Of a stretch of 64,000 bases of DNA, positions 56,674-64,000 are shown piece by piece. The DNA comes from Polyangium sp. y55x31 (GTDB lineage Bacteria; Myxococcota_A; Polyangia; Polyangiales; Polyangiaceae): NCBI RefSeq assembly GCF_029946505.1, contig NZ_JARZHG010000025.1, positions 1-64,000 of the forward strand, in the 5' to 3' direction. The position numbers and the translations under genes are program-made. Within the stretch, counting starts at the first letter, position 1, and each line of letters opens with the position of its first letter. Under the pieces are notes generated by a model. It saw only the letters and a list, made by a program, of their open reading frames with translations, had not been told where the DNA came from and ran no database searches.

Positions 56674-57093
56674 ATGGAGACGTCGAGCGAGGGATGGAGC
56701 TACGTGGGACCGCACCCGATACGGTTCGAGCCCCCGGACATCGTCTTTTGCCGGCCCACCGGATACATCTCGGCCGCCGAAGTGCGCGGCGTGCTCGACT
56801 TCAACGCGACGATCGCCAAGCAGCTCGGGCGCGGCATCTTCTATCTGGGGGATTCTTCGGGGATCACGGGGTACTCGATCGCCTCGTCGCTCGAGATCTT
56901 CAGCTCGCGATCGACGCAGCACCTGCGCGGCTCGGCGATCTTCGGCGCGAACTTCAAGCAGCAAGCGCAGAACAGCGCCGTCCTGCGAGCCGCGCGGCTG
57001 CTCGGGCTGCCGATGATGCAGCTCCCGATCGGGACGTTCCCCGATGAAGCCTCCGCGCGCGCCTGGATCGACGAGCTGCGGCGCAAAGGATAG
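56674..57093 (+). CDS. SpoIIAA/STAS-like protein, first tandem paralogue
   Basis: A 139-residue alpha/beta protein: IRFEPPDIVFCRPTGYISAAEVRGVLDF, GRGIFYLGDSSGITGYS, LRGSAIFGANFK and the terminal FPDEASARAWIDELRRK. The order of strands and helices and the final [D/E]ExxARAWL motif match the SpoIIAA-like (STAS/SEC14-type) family, whose role is unknown but which may bind lipids or partner proteins. The next gene, 9 bases downstream, is a paralogue. It is divergent from the AgmX-like gene. Confidence 0.6.
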   Translation: METSSEGWSYVGPHPIRFEPPDIVFCRPTGYISAAEVRGVLDFNATIAKQLGRGIFYLGDSSGITGYSIASSLEIFSSRSTQHLRGSAIFGANFKQQAQNSAVLRAARLLGLPMMQLPIGTFPDEASARAWIDELRRKG

Positions 57094-57102
57094 ACATCAA
57101 CG

Positions 57103-57522
57103 ATGGACACGCCGAGCGACGGCTGGGAGTACCTGGGTCGTCATCCCATCCGGTTCGAGCCCCCGGACATCGTCATCTGCCAGCCCATCGGCGCCGTCAC
57201 TGTCGACGATCTGCGCGCGGGGATGGCGTACATCGACAAGACCTCGAAGCAGATCGGGCGCGGCGTGTACTACCTGGCGGACCTCTCGAAGCTCACGCGG
57301 TACGCGCCCTCGATGGTGGTGGAGAACTTCAAGAACTTCCCGATGAGCTCCCTGCGCGGCTCGGCGATGTTCGGCGCGAACCTCTACCACCGCGCGGTCG
57401 TCGACATGATCCTGCGCGCCGTACGGCTGCTCAAGCTCGAGGTCGGCCGCATCCCGATCGAGTCGTTCCCCGACGAAACCTCCGCCCGCGCCTGGATCGA
57501 CGAGCTGCGCCGCAAAGGCTAG
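57103..57522 (+). CDS. SpoIIAA/STAS-like protein, second tandem paralogue
   Basis: A 139-residue protein of the same length as the preceding one and alignable without gaps. It shares IRFEPPDIV, GRGxxYLxD, SLRGSAxFGAN and the identical end RAWIDELRRKG, with a diverged middle. The identical ends and diverged core suggest an old tandem duplication with retained binding surfaces. It overlaps the next gene tail-to-tail by 4 bases. Confidence 0.6.
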   Translation: MDTPSDGWEYLGRHPIRFEPPDIVICQPIGAVTVDDLRAGMAYIDKTSKQIGRGVYYLADLSKLTRYAPSMVVENFKNFPMSSLRGSAMFGANLYHRAVVDMILRAVRLLKLEVGRIPIESFPDETSARAWIDELRRKG

Positions 57523-59069
57523 AGCAGGCCGACGAGGATCTCCTTGATGGACTGGCGCGTCGGTTCGTCCGGCGCGACCCGCAGCGCGCGCTCCCAGACC
57601 TCGACGGCTTTGTTGCGGAAGCCAGCCTTCTGGTAGAGGACCGCGAGGTTCTTCAAGGCCGGGAAGTGGCGGTCGTTGATGCGCAGCGCCGTCTCGAGCT
57701 CGCTGATCGCGTCGTAGATCTGGCCACGCTTGCCGAGCAAGAGGCCGAGGTGGAAGTGGAGGCGATACGCGAGCGGATCGATCTTCGTCCCCTCGCGGAG
57801 GAACTCGATCGCCTCGTCGAAGTTGCCGGCCTGGTAGGCCGCGATCCCCGCCGAGAGCTTCTTCTCCGCCTCCGCCGAGATGCGCTCCGGATCCGCGGGC
57901 GCCGCCTTGCCTTGCCCCGCCTCGATCGCGCGTTCGAGCGCCTCGACGACGTCCGTCACCCGGAACGGTTTTTCGACGTACGCGTCGACCTTGTAACTCG
58001 CCTTGAGGTCCTCGGCGAAGCGCCAGCCCCGGTACACCGCCGAGACGATCACGATCGGGATGTGCCCGTACCGCTCCGAACCCTTGAGCTGACGCGCGAT
58101 GTCGAAGCCGTGCAGCTCGCCCGGGAGCATCGCGTCGAGGACGATCGCGTCGGGCACGTCCTCCTTGAGGATACGCAGCGCAGCCTCGCCGCGGTCGGCT
58201 TCGAGGACACGGTAGCCGCGTTGTTCGAGGACGAGGCGGAGGATGTTGCGGATCTCGACCTCGTCGTCGACGACGAGCACGGTGCGCATGCCCGGCTTTC
58301 GCGGCGGACGCAGCGCGCCCGGGCCGGCGATGACCGAGAGGTCACGCGGAGCCTTGCCGAAGTCGGCGTCGGAGACGTCGGCGTCGGCAGCCGCGCGCTG
58401 CATGGCGTCGTCGACGATCGCGCCGATCTGGCTCTTCGTGGTGACGCGCTTCGGCGGCGGGGTCGCGGCCTGCGAGCCCTCCGGCGCGGCGGGCACGGGC
58501 CCGACGACGCTGCCCTCGAACGGAGGCGGCTCGGCCGCGCCGCCCTGCGTACGCGTGGGCAGCGGGACGCCGGCCTTGCGACGGACTTCCGGCGGGCAGT
58601 TCGGCCCGACGTAGTGCGACTCGCCCCGCTCTTTCATTTCGTACGCGACCGGAATGACCTTGAGGAGCTGAGCTTCGAGCGCGACGTACGGGAAGACGCG
58701 TTTGCCGGTGGTGAACTCGATCTCGTCGATGACCTTGCGGTTCGTCGGGGCCGCCATCGCGAGGTGGACCTTGTCGTCCCGCACGAGCACCGGGAGCAGC
58801 TTGTGCTGGCGCGCGACCTCGCGCGGCACGATCGCGAGGTCGGTGAGCTTCAAGCAGATCTGCTTGAGGTCGACGCCCGGTACGCCGTTCTGCTCGCTCA
58901 GCGCCTTCAAGGCGGCGAGCTCGCTGATCGTGCCGGCCTCGGTCAAACGCGACGCGAGGGGGAGGGCCCCGCCCTTGCCCGCTTCGAGCGCCCGTTCGAG
59001 CTGCTCTTCGGAGAGCGCGCGTTGCTGGACCAAGATCTTGCCGATCGGCTTTTTGTTAGGAATTTCCAC
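57519..59069 (-). CDS. MshEN domain, receiver domain and TPR protein
   Basis: About 516 residues. Residues 1-150 form a GspE N-terminal/MshEN-like domain (GKILVQQRALSEEQLERALEAGK ... KLLPVLVRDDKVHLAMAAPTN), a module that in MshE binds cyclic di-GMP. A disordered linker leads to a receiver domain (TVLVVDDEVEIRNILRLVLEQRGY, phospho-acceptor Asp in VLDAMLPG, Lys in VEKPFR). The C-terminal part has three TPRs (GIAAYQAGNFDEAIEFLREGTKIDP). No ATPase domain is present. The GTG start 59069 has GGGAC upstream. It is divergent from gspC, which suggests a role near type II secretion or pilus machinery. Confidence 0.8.
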   Translation of the reverse strand: MEIPNKKPIGKILVQQRALSEEQLERALEAGKGGALPLASRLTEAGTISELAALKALSEQNGVPGVDLKQICLKLTDLAIVPREVARQHKLLPVLVRDDKVHLAMAAPTNRKVIDEIEFTTGKRVFPYVALEAQLLKVIPVAYEMKERGESHYVGPNCPPEVRRKAGVPLPTRTQGGAAEPPPFEGSVVGPVPAAPEGSQAATPPPKRVTTKSQIGAIVDDAMQRAAADADVSDADFGKAPRDLSVIAGPGALRPPRKPGMRTVLVVDDEVEIRNILRLVLEQRGYRVLEADRGEAALRILKEDVPDAIVLDAMLPGELHGFDIARQLKGSERYGHIPIVIVSAVYRGWRFAEDLKASYKVDAYVEKPFRVTDVVEALERAIEAGQGKAAPADPERISAEAEKKLSAGIAAYQAGNFDEAIEFLREGTKIDPLAYRLHFHLGLLLGKRGQIYDAISELETALRINDRHFPALKNLAVLYQKAGFRNKAVEVWERALRVAPDEPTRQSIKEILVGLL

Positions 59070-59230
59070 GCCGTCCCGCGCCTCGGTCTCCACGGTATCC
59101 GAGGGGGAAATTCCGGGCAAGATGCGCACGGGCGCGCCGGGGCCGAGCAGGAGGGTGCCGCGCCGAGCCCCACGATTTCCGCGTTTCCAGGCGATGACGC
59201 CCGGCAAGCGCTGGTACGGCGCTCGCTCGG

Positions 59231-60226
59231 GTGCGAGGGGTGCGACTCGACGCGTGGCTCAAACGGTACTTTCCGGTCGTCGTGGGCCTGCTCCTCCTGG
59301 CATCGGCCTATTTCCAGGCTCGGGGGCTCAGCTACCTCGCAGGCGCGGCGATGATCGACGACGCGCCGGTGACGAAGCGGCCAAAACCGAAGATCCCGCC
59401 GCACCACGAGGAAGAGTCTGGCCGGCCGAGCGGAAACGTGATCCTCGAGCGCAACCCGTTCGATTCGTTGACGGGCCCGCTCGTGCCGGACCCGGCGATG
59501 CCCCCGCCGCCGACGGATCCGCTCGCCGATCCGCCGTGCGAGGTCGGGATGGTGACGCTGATCGTGTGGTCGGAGGACGATCCCGCGTGGTCGTTCGCAG
59601 CGATCGCAGGGCCGGAGGGCGTGCATCTGCACCGTCAAGGCGATCAGCTCGGCGGCTTCCAGGTGGCGCACATCGGGCCGGATCGGATCTGGCTGATGCG
59701 CGAGGGGCGGTTCTGCCAGATCGAGGTGCACGACATCGAGCGGCGCAAGGCGATGCAGGGGATGCAGCCGCCGATGAACGAGCCGCCGCGGATGACGCCG
59801 CCGATGAACGGGAACGGGCCACAAGCGGCGCCGCCCGCGACGCCGGGCAAGAGGCCCAAAGGGCAGCTCCCGCCGCACATCGCCGAGCGGATCCGGCAGA
59901 CGGGGCCGAACCAGTACGACATCGACCGCACGGTGGTGGACGAGATCCTGACGAACCAGTCGGAGTACCTGCAGAAGGTGCGCGTGGTGCCGGCACGGCA
60001 GGGCGATCAGACGGTCGGCATGAAGATCATGGGCGTGCGCAAAGGCACGGCGCTCGACGCGATCGGGCTCCGGCACGGCGACCAGCTCCAGAGCATCAAC
60101 GGGTTCGAGATGACGAACCCACAGAGCGCGCTCGAGGCCTACGCGCGGCTCACGTCGGCGAATCAGATCCGCGTGAACGTGATCCGCAACGGTCAGCCGA
60201 CGACGCTGGAGCTCAACATCAAGTAG
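59231..60226 (+). CDS. gspC: Type II secretion protein GspC
   Basis: A 331-residue protein. It has a short cytoplasmic N-terminus, one membrane helix (YFPVVVGLLLLASAYFQ), a Pro-rich spacer, an HR-type domain (NPFDSL ... CEVGMVTLIVWSEDDPAWSFAAI ... GDQLGGFQVAHIGPDRIWLMREGRFCQIEV) and a C-terminal PDZ (VRKGTALDAIGLRHGDQLQSINGFEMTNPQSALEAYARL). GspC links the inner-membrane platform to the secretin GspD. No gspD or gspE is adjacent, so it is an orphan locus. Start GTG 59231. Confidence 0.85.
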   Translation: MRGVRLDAWLKRYFPVVVGLLLLASAYFQARGLSYLAGAAMIDDAPVTKRPKPKIPPHHEEESGRPSGNVILERNPFDSLTGPLVPDPAMPPPPTDPLADPPCEVGMVTLIVWSEDDPAWSFAAIAGPEGVHLHRQGDQLGGFQVAHIGPDRIWLMREGRFCQIEVHDIERRKAMQGMQPPMNEPPRMTPPMNGNGPQAAPPATPGKRPKGQLPPHIAERIRQTGPNQYDIDRTVVDEILTNQSEYLQKVRVVPARQGDQTVGMKIMGVRKGTALDAIGLRHGDQLQSINGFEMTNPQSALEAYARLTSANQIRVNVIRNGQPTTLELNIK

Positions 60227-61376
60227 CAGCGGGCGCGCGCGCCTCGTCGGCCGCGCCCGCTTCCAGGCCCGCGAGCCACTCCTTCGCGAACGCGTCGTAC
60301 CGGCCCGCGAGGATGGCCTCGCGCGCCTCGCGCACGAGCGTGCCGTAGAGGTGCAGGTTGTGCGCGGTGATGAGGCGGAGGACGAGGATCTCGCCCGCGA
60401 GGAAGAGGTGCCGGAGGTAGGCGCGCGAGTAACCCGCGGCGCAGGTCGGGCAGGCGCAGGAGGGATCGAGCGGCGAAGGATCGGTCCGGTAGCGCGCCTG
60501 CTTGATGACGATCTTGCCCGTGCGCGTGAGGGCCTGGCCGTTGCGCGCGTTGCGGGTCGGGAGCACGCAGTCGAACATGTCGACGCCCGCGCCGATGGCG
60601 CGAACGAGATCGTAGGGAGTGCCGACGCCCATGAGGTAACGCGGCCGCTCGGGATCGAGCGTGTGCGCGACCTCGAGGAGGACCTCGTGCATGCGGGCGA
60701 TCGGCTCGCCGACGGAGAACCCGCCGAGCGCGAGGCCGTCGAAGGGCATCGCCGCGAGCTCCTCGGCATGCGCGCGCCGAAGGGCCGGATCCGTGCCGCC
60801 CTGCACGATGCCGAAGACGGCTTGATCCGGCCGCTTGGCCGCGAGGCAACGCTTCGCCCAGCGCGTCGTGCGCGCGCACGCGGCCTCGAACTCGGCGCGC
60901 GAGGCGTCGCCGGGCGGGCAGATGTCGAGCTGCATGGCGATGTCGGCGCCGATCTTCCCCTGCACCTGCATCGCCACCTCGGGCGTGAGGACCTTCTTCG
61001 ATCCGTCGAGGTGCGAGCGGAAGACGAACCCGTCCTCGCTCGTCTGCCTGCGCTCGGCGAGCGAGAAGGCCTGGAAGCCGCCCGAGTCCGTGAGCATCGC
61101 GTGGGGCCACTTCGTGAAGCGGTGCAAGCCCCCGAGCTCGGCGACGATGTCGGGGCCGGGACGGAGCCAGAGGTGGTAGGTGTTGCCGAGGACGATGCGC
61201 GCGCCCGTGGCCGCGACCTCGTCCGGGCTCATCGTCTTCACGCTGCCCTGCGTGCCGACGGGCATGAACGTCGGCGTGGGGACGTCGCCGTGCGGCGTGG
61301 TCAAGATGCCCGTGCGCGCCGTGCCGCTCGTGGCGAGGGTGCGGAAGGCATATCCGGGCGTGGTCGGCCCGCTCAT
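60219..61376 (-). CDS. tgt: tRNA-guanine transglycosylase
   Basis: A 385-residue enzyme that exchanges G34 for preQ1 in GUN-anticodon tRNAs. MLTDSGGFQAFSLA (catalytic Asp region), GIVQGG, ALGGFSVGEP, YLMGVGTPYDLV and FDCVLPTRNARNG are present. The zinc site is CACPTCAAGYSRAYLRHL. Its ATG overlaps the queA stop by 4 bases. Confidence 0.96.
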   Translation of the reverse strand: MSGPTTPGYAFRTLATSGTARTGILTTPHGDVPTPTFMPVGTQGSVKTMSPDEVAATGARIVLGNTYHLWLRPGPDIVAELGGLHRFTKWPHAMLTDSGGFQAFSLAERRQTSEDGFVFRSHLDGSKKVLTPEVAMQVQGKIGADIAMQLDICPPGDASRAEFEAACARTTRWAKRCLAAKRPDQAVFGIVQGGTDPALRRAHAEELAAMPFDGLALGGFSVGEPIARMHEVLLEVAHTLDPERPRYLMGVGTPYDLVRAIGAGVDMFDCVLPTRNARNGQALTRTGKIVIKQARYRTDPSPLDPSCACPTCAAGYSRAYLRHLFLAGEILVLRLITAHNLHLYGTLVREAREAILAGRYDAFAKEWLAGLEAGAADEARAPAAT

Positions 61377-62515
61377 CGTGATCTCCTCAGAAGCATCGCG
61401 TCGCCGTACGAGTAAAACCGGTACTTCTCCTCGATCGCGACGCGGTAACTCTCGAGGATCCGCGGCAGGCCCGCGAAGGCCGAGACGAGCGCGAGGAGCG
61501 TCGACTCCGGCAGGTGAAAATTCGTCAGCAGCCGATCGACCACGCGGAAGCGATAGCCCGGCTGGATCAACAGGCGCGTCTCGCCCTCCCGCGCGACGAC
61601 GTACCCCTCGCGCTCGGGGTCCGCGGCGCTCTCCAGGGCGCGCACGCTGGTCGTCCCGATCGCCACGATCTCCCGTCCTTCCCGGCGCGCGCGCGCCACG
61701 GCCTCGGCCGTCTCGGGCGGCACGCGGTAGGCCTCGGCGTGCATCGGGTGATCATCGAGATCGGACACTGTCACCGGCTGAAACGTGCCAAGACCGACGT
61801 GGAGCGTCACACGCGCAAGCTCCATCCCGCGCGCGTAAAACCGCTCGATCAGAGGCTCGGTCAGGTGCAGGCCCGCGGTCGGCGCGGCGACGGCGCCGGG
61901 CTCGCGGGCGTAGACGGTCTGGTAACGCGCGCGGTCCGCGGCGTCGTCGTCGCGACGGATGTACGGCGGGAGCGGGACGTGGCCGGCGGCGTCGACCGCA
62001 TCGGGGACGGAGCGGCCCTCGGGCGAGAAGAGGACGACGTCGAAGAGGCCTCTTTCTGCGCTTGGGGGCTTCGCTCCGGCAAGCGGAGCTTCGCCCCCAA
62101 ACCCCCCGTCGCGACCTTCGATACGCGCGACGAGCGAGACAGGGCCGTCGATCGTGATCTCGGTGCCTTCGCGGAGCGGTTTGGAGGAGCGACCGAGGGC
62201 GCGCCATCGCTCGGCGGGGAGGCGTTCGCCGCTTCGATCGAGGTGCGTCTCGGCGACTTTGCGGACGAGGAAGATCTCGACCTTGCCGCCGCTCGTGGCC
62301 TTGCGGCCGAGGAGGCGCGCGGGCAGGACGCGGGTGTCGTTGACGACGACGAGCGCGCCTTCGGGCAGGCGGTCGGGCAGGTCGCGGATGCTTTCGTGTT
62401 CGAGGCGGCCGGGCTCGTCGTCGACGACGAGCAGGCGCGCGCTTTCACGATCCGGGGACGGATGTGCGGCGATGAGCTCGGGCGGGAGTTCGTACGTGAG
62501 GAGATCGCGGCGCAC
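61373..62515 (-). CDS. queA: S-adenosylmethionine:tRNA ribosyltransferase-isomerase QueA
   Basis: A 380-residue enzyme that makes epoxyqueuosine from preQ1-modified tRNA. LPPELIAAHPSPDRESARLLVV, VVNDTRVLPARLLG, AAPTAGLHLTEPLIE and VHVGLGTFQPV-type LHVGLGTFQPV are present, and NFHLPESTLLALVSAF is near the end. Between the two N-terminal subdomains it has an extra segment (GGFGGEAPLAGAKPPSAER) encoded by a palindromic DNA element. It is upstream of and coupled to tgt. Confidence 0.95.
   Translation of the reverse strand: MRRDLLTYELPPELIAAHPSPDRESARLLVVDDEPGRLEHESIRDLPDRLPEGALVVVNDTRVLPARLLGRKATSGGKVEIFLVRKVAETHLDRSGERLPAERWRALGRSSKPLREGTEITIDGPVSLVARIEGRDGGFGGEAPLAGAKPPSAERGLFDVVLFSPEGRSVPDAVDAAGHVPLPPYIRRDDDAADRARYQTVYAREPGAVAAPTAGLHLTEPLIERFYARGMELARVTLHVGLGTFQPVTVSDLDDHPMHAEAYRVPPETAEAVARARREGREIVAIGTTSVRALESAADPEREGYVVAREGETRLLIQPGYRFRVVDRLLTNFHLPESTLLALVSAFAGLPRILESYRVAIEEKYRFYSYGDAMLLRRSR
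62062..62100. repeat. Palindromic element inserted in queA coding sequence
   Basis: Arms TTGGGGGC/GCCCCCAA and GCTCCG/CGGAGC are separated by a 3x3 internal loop, with a 5-base loop. The element is in frame and codes for about 13 Gly/Pro/Ala residues not expected in QueA. It resembles the C/G-rich hairpins at 25435-25522 and 36650-36705. Confidence 0.75.
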
Positions 62516-62524
62516 GCGCGCCTG

Positions 62525-62902
62525 TTAGCACGCGACTTGCGCCGGAGCCGGCGTCTTGCTCTGCAAGAGGCGGCTGAGCTCGGAGAGGGCGTAGGGCTTG
62601 GGGATGAAGCCGGCCGCGCCGCAGTCGGCGCGCTCCATCTGCCGCGAGGAGAGGTGGTAGGCGCTCGCGAGGTAGACGCGCACGTTCGGGAACATGCGGC
62701 GGATCTGACGCACGAGGTCCAGACCACTCATGCCTGGAAGCATCAGGTCGACCATCGCGACGTCGACGGGCTTCTCGGCGAGCAGGCGCAGCGCCTCTTC
62801 CCCGGAGGCCGCGCCGAGGACCTCGAAGCCCTCCAGCCGAAGGCCGATGGAGAGCGTCTTGCGTTGATTCTCCTCGTCGTCGACGATCAACACGCGCGGC
62901 AT
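62525..62902 (-). CDS. Single-domain response regulator
   Basis: A 125-residue CheY-like receiver. VLIVDDEENQRKTL carries the acidic pocket (DD), the phospho-acceptor Asp is in MVDLMLPGMSG, a Ser/Ala switch residue in YLASAYH and Lys in FIPKPYALSEL. There is no output domain. ATG 62902 is chosen; the frame is open upstream but not receiver-like. It lies downstream of a sigma54 activator on the same strand, with a hairpin between. Confidence 0.88.
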   Translation of the reverse strand: MPRVLIVDDEENQRKTLSIGLRLEGFEVLGAASGEEALRLLAEKPVDVAMVDLMLPGMSGLDLVRQIRRMFPNVRVYLASAYHLSSRQMERADCGAAGFIPKPYALSELSRLLQSKTPAPAQVAC

Positions 62903-63084
62903 GGGAAGGACCCCTTCGGAGACGACGCCGACACGAAAGCGCTCGGGTTCGTCTTTGCCGTTTTTCAAAGCAACGCGCGTTCCATCGGCGGATCCCGCGA
63001 AAAACCTGCGGTGTTCGACGCCGCAACGCATCATCCGGGGCAGATGATTTTCGCCGTGAACATTGCAGGGAGGAAACGATGGGC

Positions 63085-63113
63085 GGACGTCACATTGCAA
63101 ATCTGCAACGTCC
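63085..63113. promoter_or_regulatory. Inverted repeat between the sigma54 activator and response regulator
   Basis: TTGCA-AATC-TGCAA nested in GGACGT ... ACGTCC. This could be an operator for the response regulator gene or an intercistronic hairpin. No -24/-12 promoter is evident beside it. Confidence 0.4.
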
Positions 63114-63143
63114 CCGTGACGGAATCGGACGGTTGGGACGGGT

Positions 63144-64000
63144 TCAGACCGGGGGGTAGGTGATCGCCAGCCGCGTCATCTTGCGCCAGAGCGTGGTGGC
63201 GCTGATGCCGAGCACCTCGGCGGCGCGCTCGCGGCTGCCGTCACACTCGCGCAGCGCCACCTCGATGGCTTGACGCTCGGCCGAGTCGACAACGTCGGCG
63301 AGGGCGCGGCCGCCGCTCGTCGGGGCCGACTTCTGCGAGGGGCCGGGCGCGAGGCCGAGGTCGTCGATCGTGATGATGCCGCCGCCCGAGAGCGCGACGG
63401 CCTGCTCGACGAGGTTCTCGAGCTCGCGGATGTTGCCCGGGAACTCGTAGTTCGAGACCGCCTCGAGCACGCCTTCGCCGACCCGCGCCTTCGTGCTCAT
63501 CTTGCGGTTGTACTTGTCGAGGAAGAACTCGAAGAGGACCGGGATGTCCTCGCGACGCTCGCGCAAGGGCGGCAGGATGAAACGCGCCACGTTGAGGCGG
63601 TAGTAGAGGTCCTGCCGGAAGCGACGCTCGGCGACGGAGTTCAGGAGGTCCTGGTTCGTCGCGGCGATGATGCGCACGTCGACGCGGATCGGTTTGTTCT
63701 CGCCGACGCGGCGGATCTCGTTCTCCTGGATCGCGCGGAGCAGCTTCGCCTGGAAGGTCAGCGGCGTCTCGGCGATCTCGTCGAAGAAAAACGTGCCGCC
63801 GTCGGCCTCCTCGAAGAGGCCCTTGCGCGCCGAGACCGCGCCCGTGAAGGAGCCTCGCGCGTGGCCGAAGAGCTCGCTCTCGAGGAGCGTCTCGCTGATG
63901 GCCGCGCAGTTCACGGGGACGAACGGACGATCGGCGCGCTTCGAGTTCGCGTGGATCGCCTTGGCCACGAGCTCCTTGCCCGTGCCGCTCTCGCCCGTGA
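63144..64000 (-). CDS. Sigma54-dependent activator, NtrC family (5' part outside the window)
   Basis: The visible 285 residues start inside the AAA+ domain at the Walker A motif ([16 protein letters not shown]). The L1 loop is GSFTGA, a variant of GAFTGA with the key Phe-Thr-Gly kept. Walker B appears as [11 protein letters not shown], followed by the arginine-finger region [13 protein letters not shown] and [13 protein letters not shown]. The C-terminal Fis-type HTH is [34 protein letters not shown]. Its sensory N-terminal domain lies beyond the right edge. Downstream is a CheY-like receiver that may act with it. Confidence 0.93.
   Translation of the reverse strand, partial: TGESGTGKELVAKAIHANSKRADRPFVPVNCAAISETLLESELFGHARGSFTGAVSARKGLFEEADGGTFFFDEIAETPLTFQAKLLRAIQENEIRRVGENKPIRVDVRIIAATNQDLLNSVAERRFRQDLYYRLNVARFILPPLRERREDIPVLFEFFLDKYNRKMSTKARVGEGVLEAVSNYEFPGNIRELENLVEQAVALSGGGIITIDDLGLAPGPSQKSAPTSGGRALADVVDSAERQAIEVALRECDGSRERAAEVLGISATTLWRKMTRLAITYPPV

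Overview
The window is visibly GC-rich DNA that most resembles a Polyangiales (Sorangiineae-type) myxobacterium. The lines of evidence are many outer-membrane lipoproteins with Gly/Ser-rich linkers and Cys-rich tails, AgmX/PglI-type and Tgl-type (gliding/pilus) proteins, STAND-TPR and sigma54 regulators, an orphan GspC, and a complete division/cell-wall cluster. The taxon is inferred from gene content; no rRNA marker is present.

Left part (1-11.3 kb): secreted lipoproteins and their probable regulator. The first gene runs off the left edge and is an in-frame chimera of a Gly-rich lipoprotein with the last residues of FtsW; the underlying 172 bp recur at 43170-43341. A STAND ATPase/TPR protein with a C-terminal winged helix (8440-11250) lies beside two lipoprotein genes. 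Each of these has the same direct repeat upstream (heptamer ATGTAAG, 4-bp spacer, heptamer), an arrangement typical of SARP/OmpR-type operators. Region 11.5-17.0 kb is a small decayed island: an XRE regulator, an integrase fragment abutting a 5'-truncated group II intron reverse transcriptase, a divergent LysR / (NTF2-like + SDR) module, and a tyrosine recombinase whose frame runs antisense through a tRNA-Leu(UAA) gene.

Middle (17-36 kb): housekeeping and envelope genes. These are an NFACT/RqcH-like protein, TPR lipoproteins, recO, a Tgl/PilF-like plus RodZ-like pair, a Crp/Fnr regulator with tsaB, a TonB-like protein, an HtrA protease, yacG, a PrsW-like protease and dnaJ. The most notable gene is at 22281-22868. 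It is a TlpA-like thioredoxin lipoprotein whose catalytic CxxC reads U-S-A-C, with an in-frame TGA exactly at the first catalytic cysteine and a SECIS-like hairpin 13-46 nt downstream. It is a strong selenoprotein candidate.

36.7-54.1 kb: the dcw cluster on the minus strand, in the order mraZ-rsmH-ftsL-ftsI-murE-murF-mraY-murD-ftsW-murG-murC-ftsQ-ftsA-ftsZ. Nine of the eleven junctions from mraZ to ftsQ are 4-nt ATGA/GTGA overlaps. A TTGACA-N17-TAGCGT promoter and MraZ-type TGGGA/TGGCA repeats precede mraZ. murB and ddl are absent from the cluster.

Right part (54-64 kb): a hairpin-rich intergenic region, a stand-alone B12-binding domain protein, a zinc-ribbon/AgmX protein, two tandem SpoIIAA-like paralogues, a MshEN-receiver-TPR protein divergent from gspC, the queuosine pair queA-tgt (queA carries a palindromic in-frame insert), a response regulator, and the 3' part of a sigma54 activator leaving the window. 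No CRISPR array, rRNA or intact IS element was seen.
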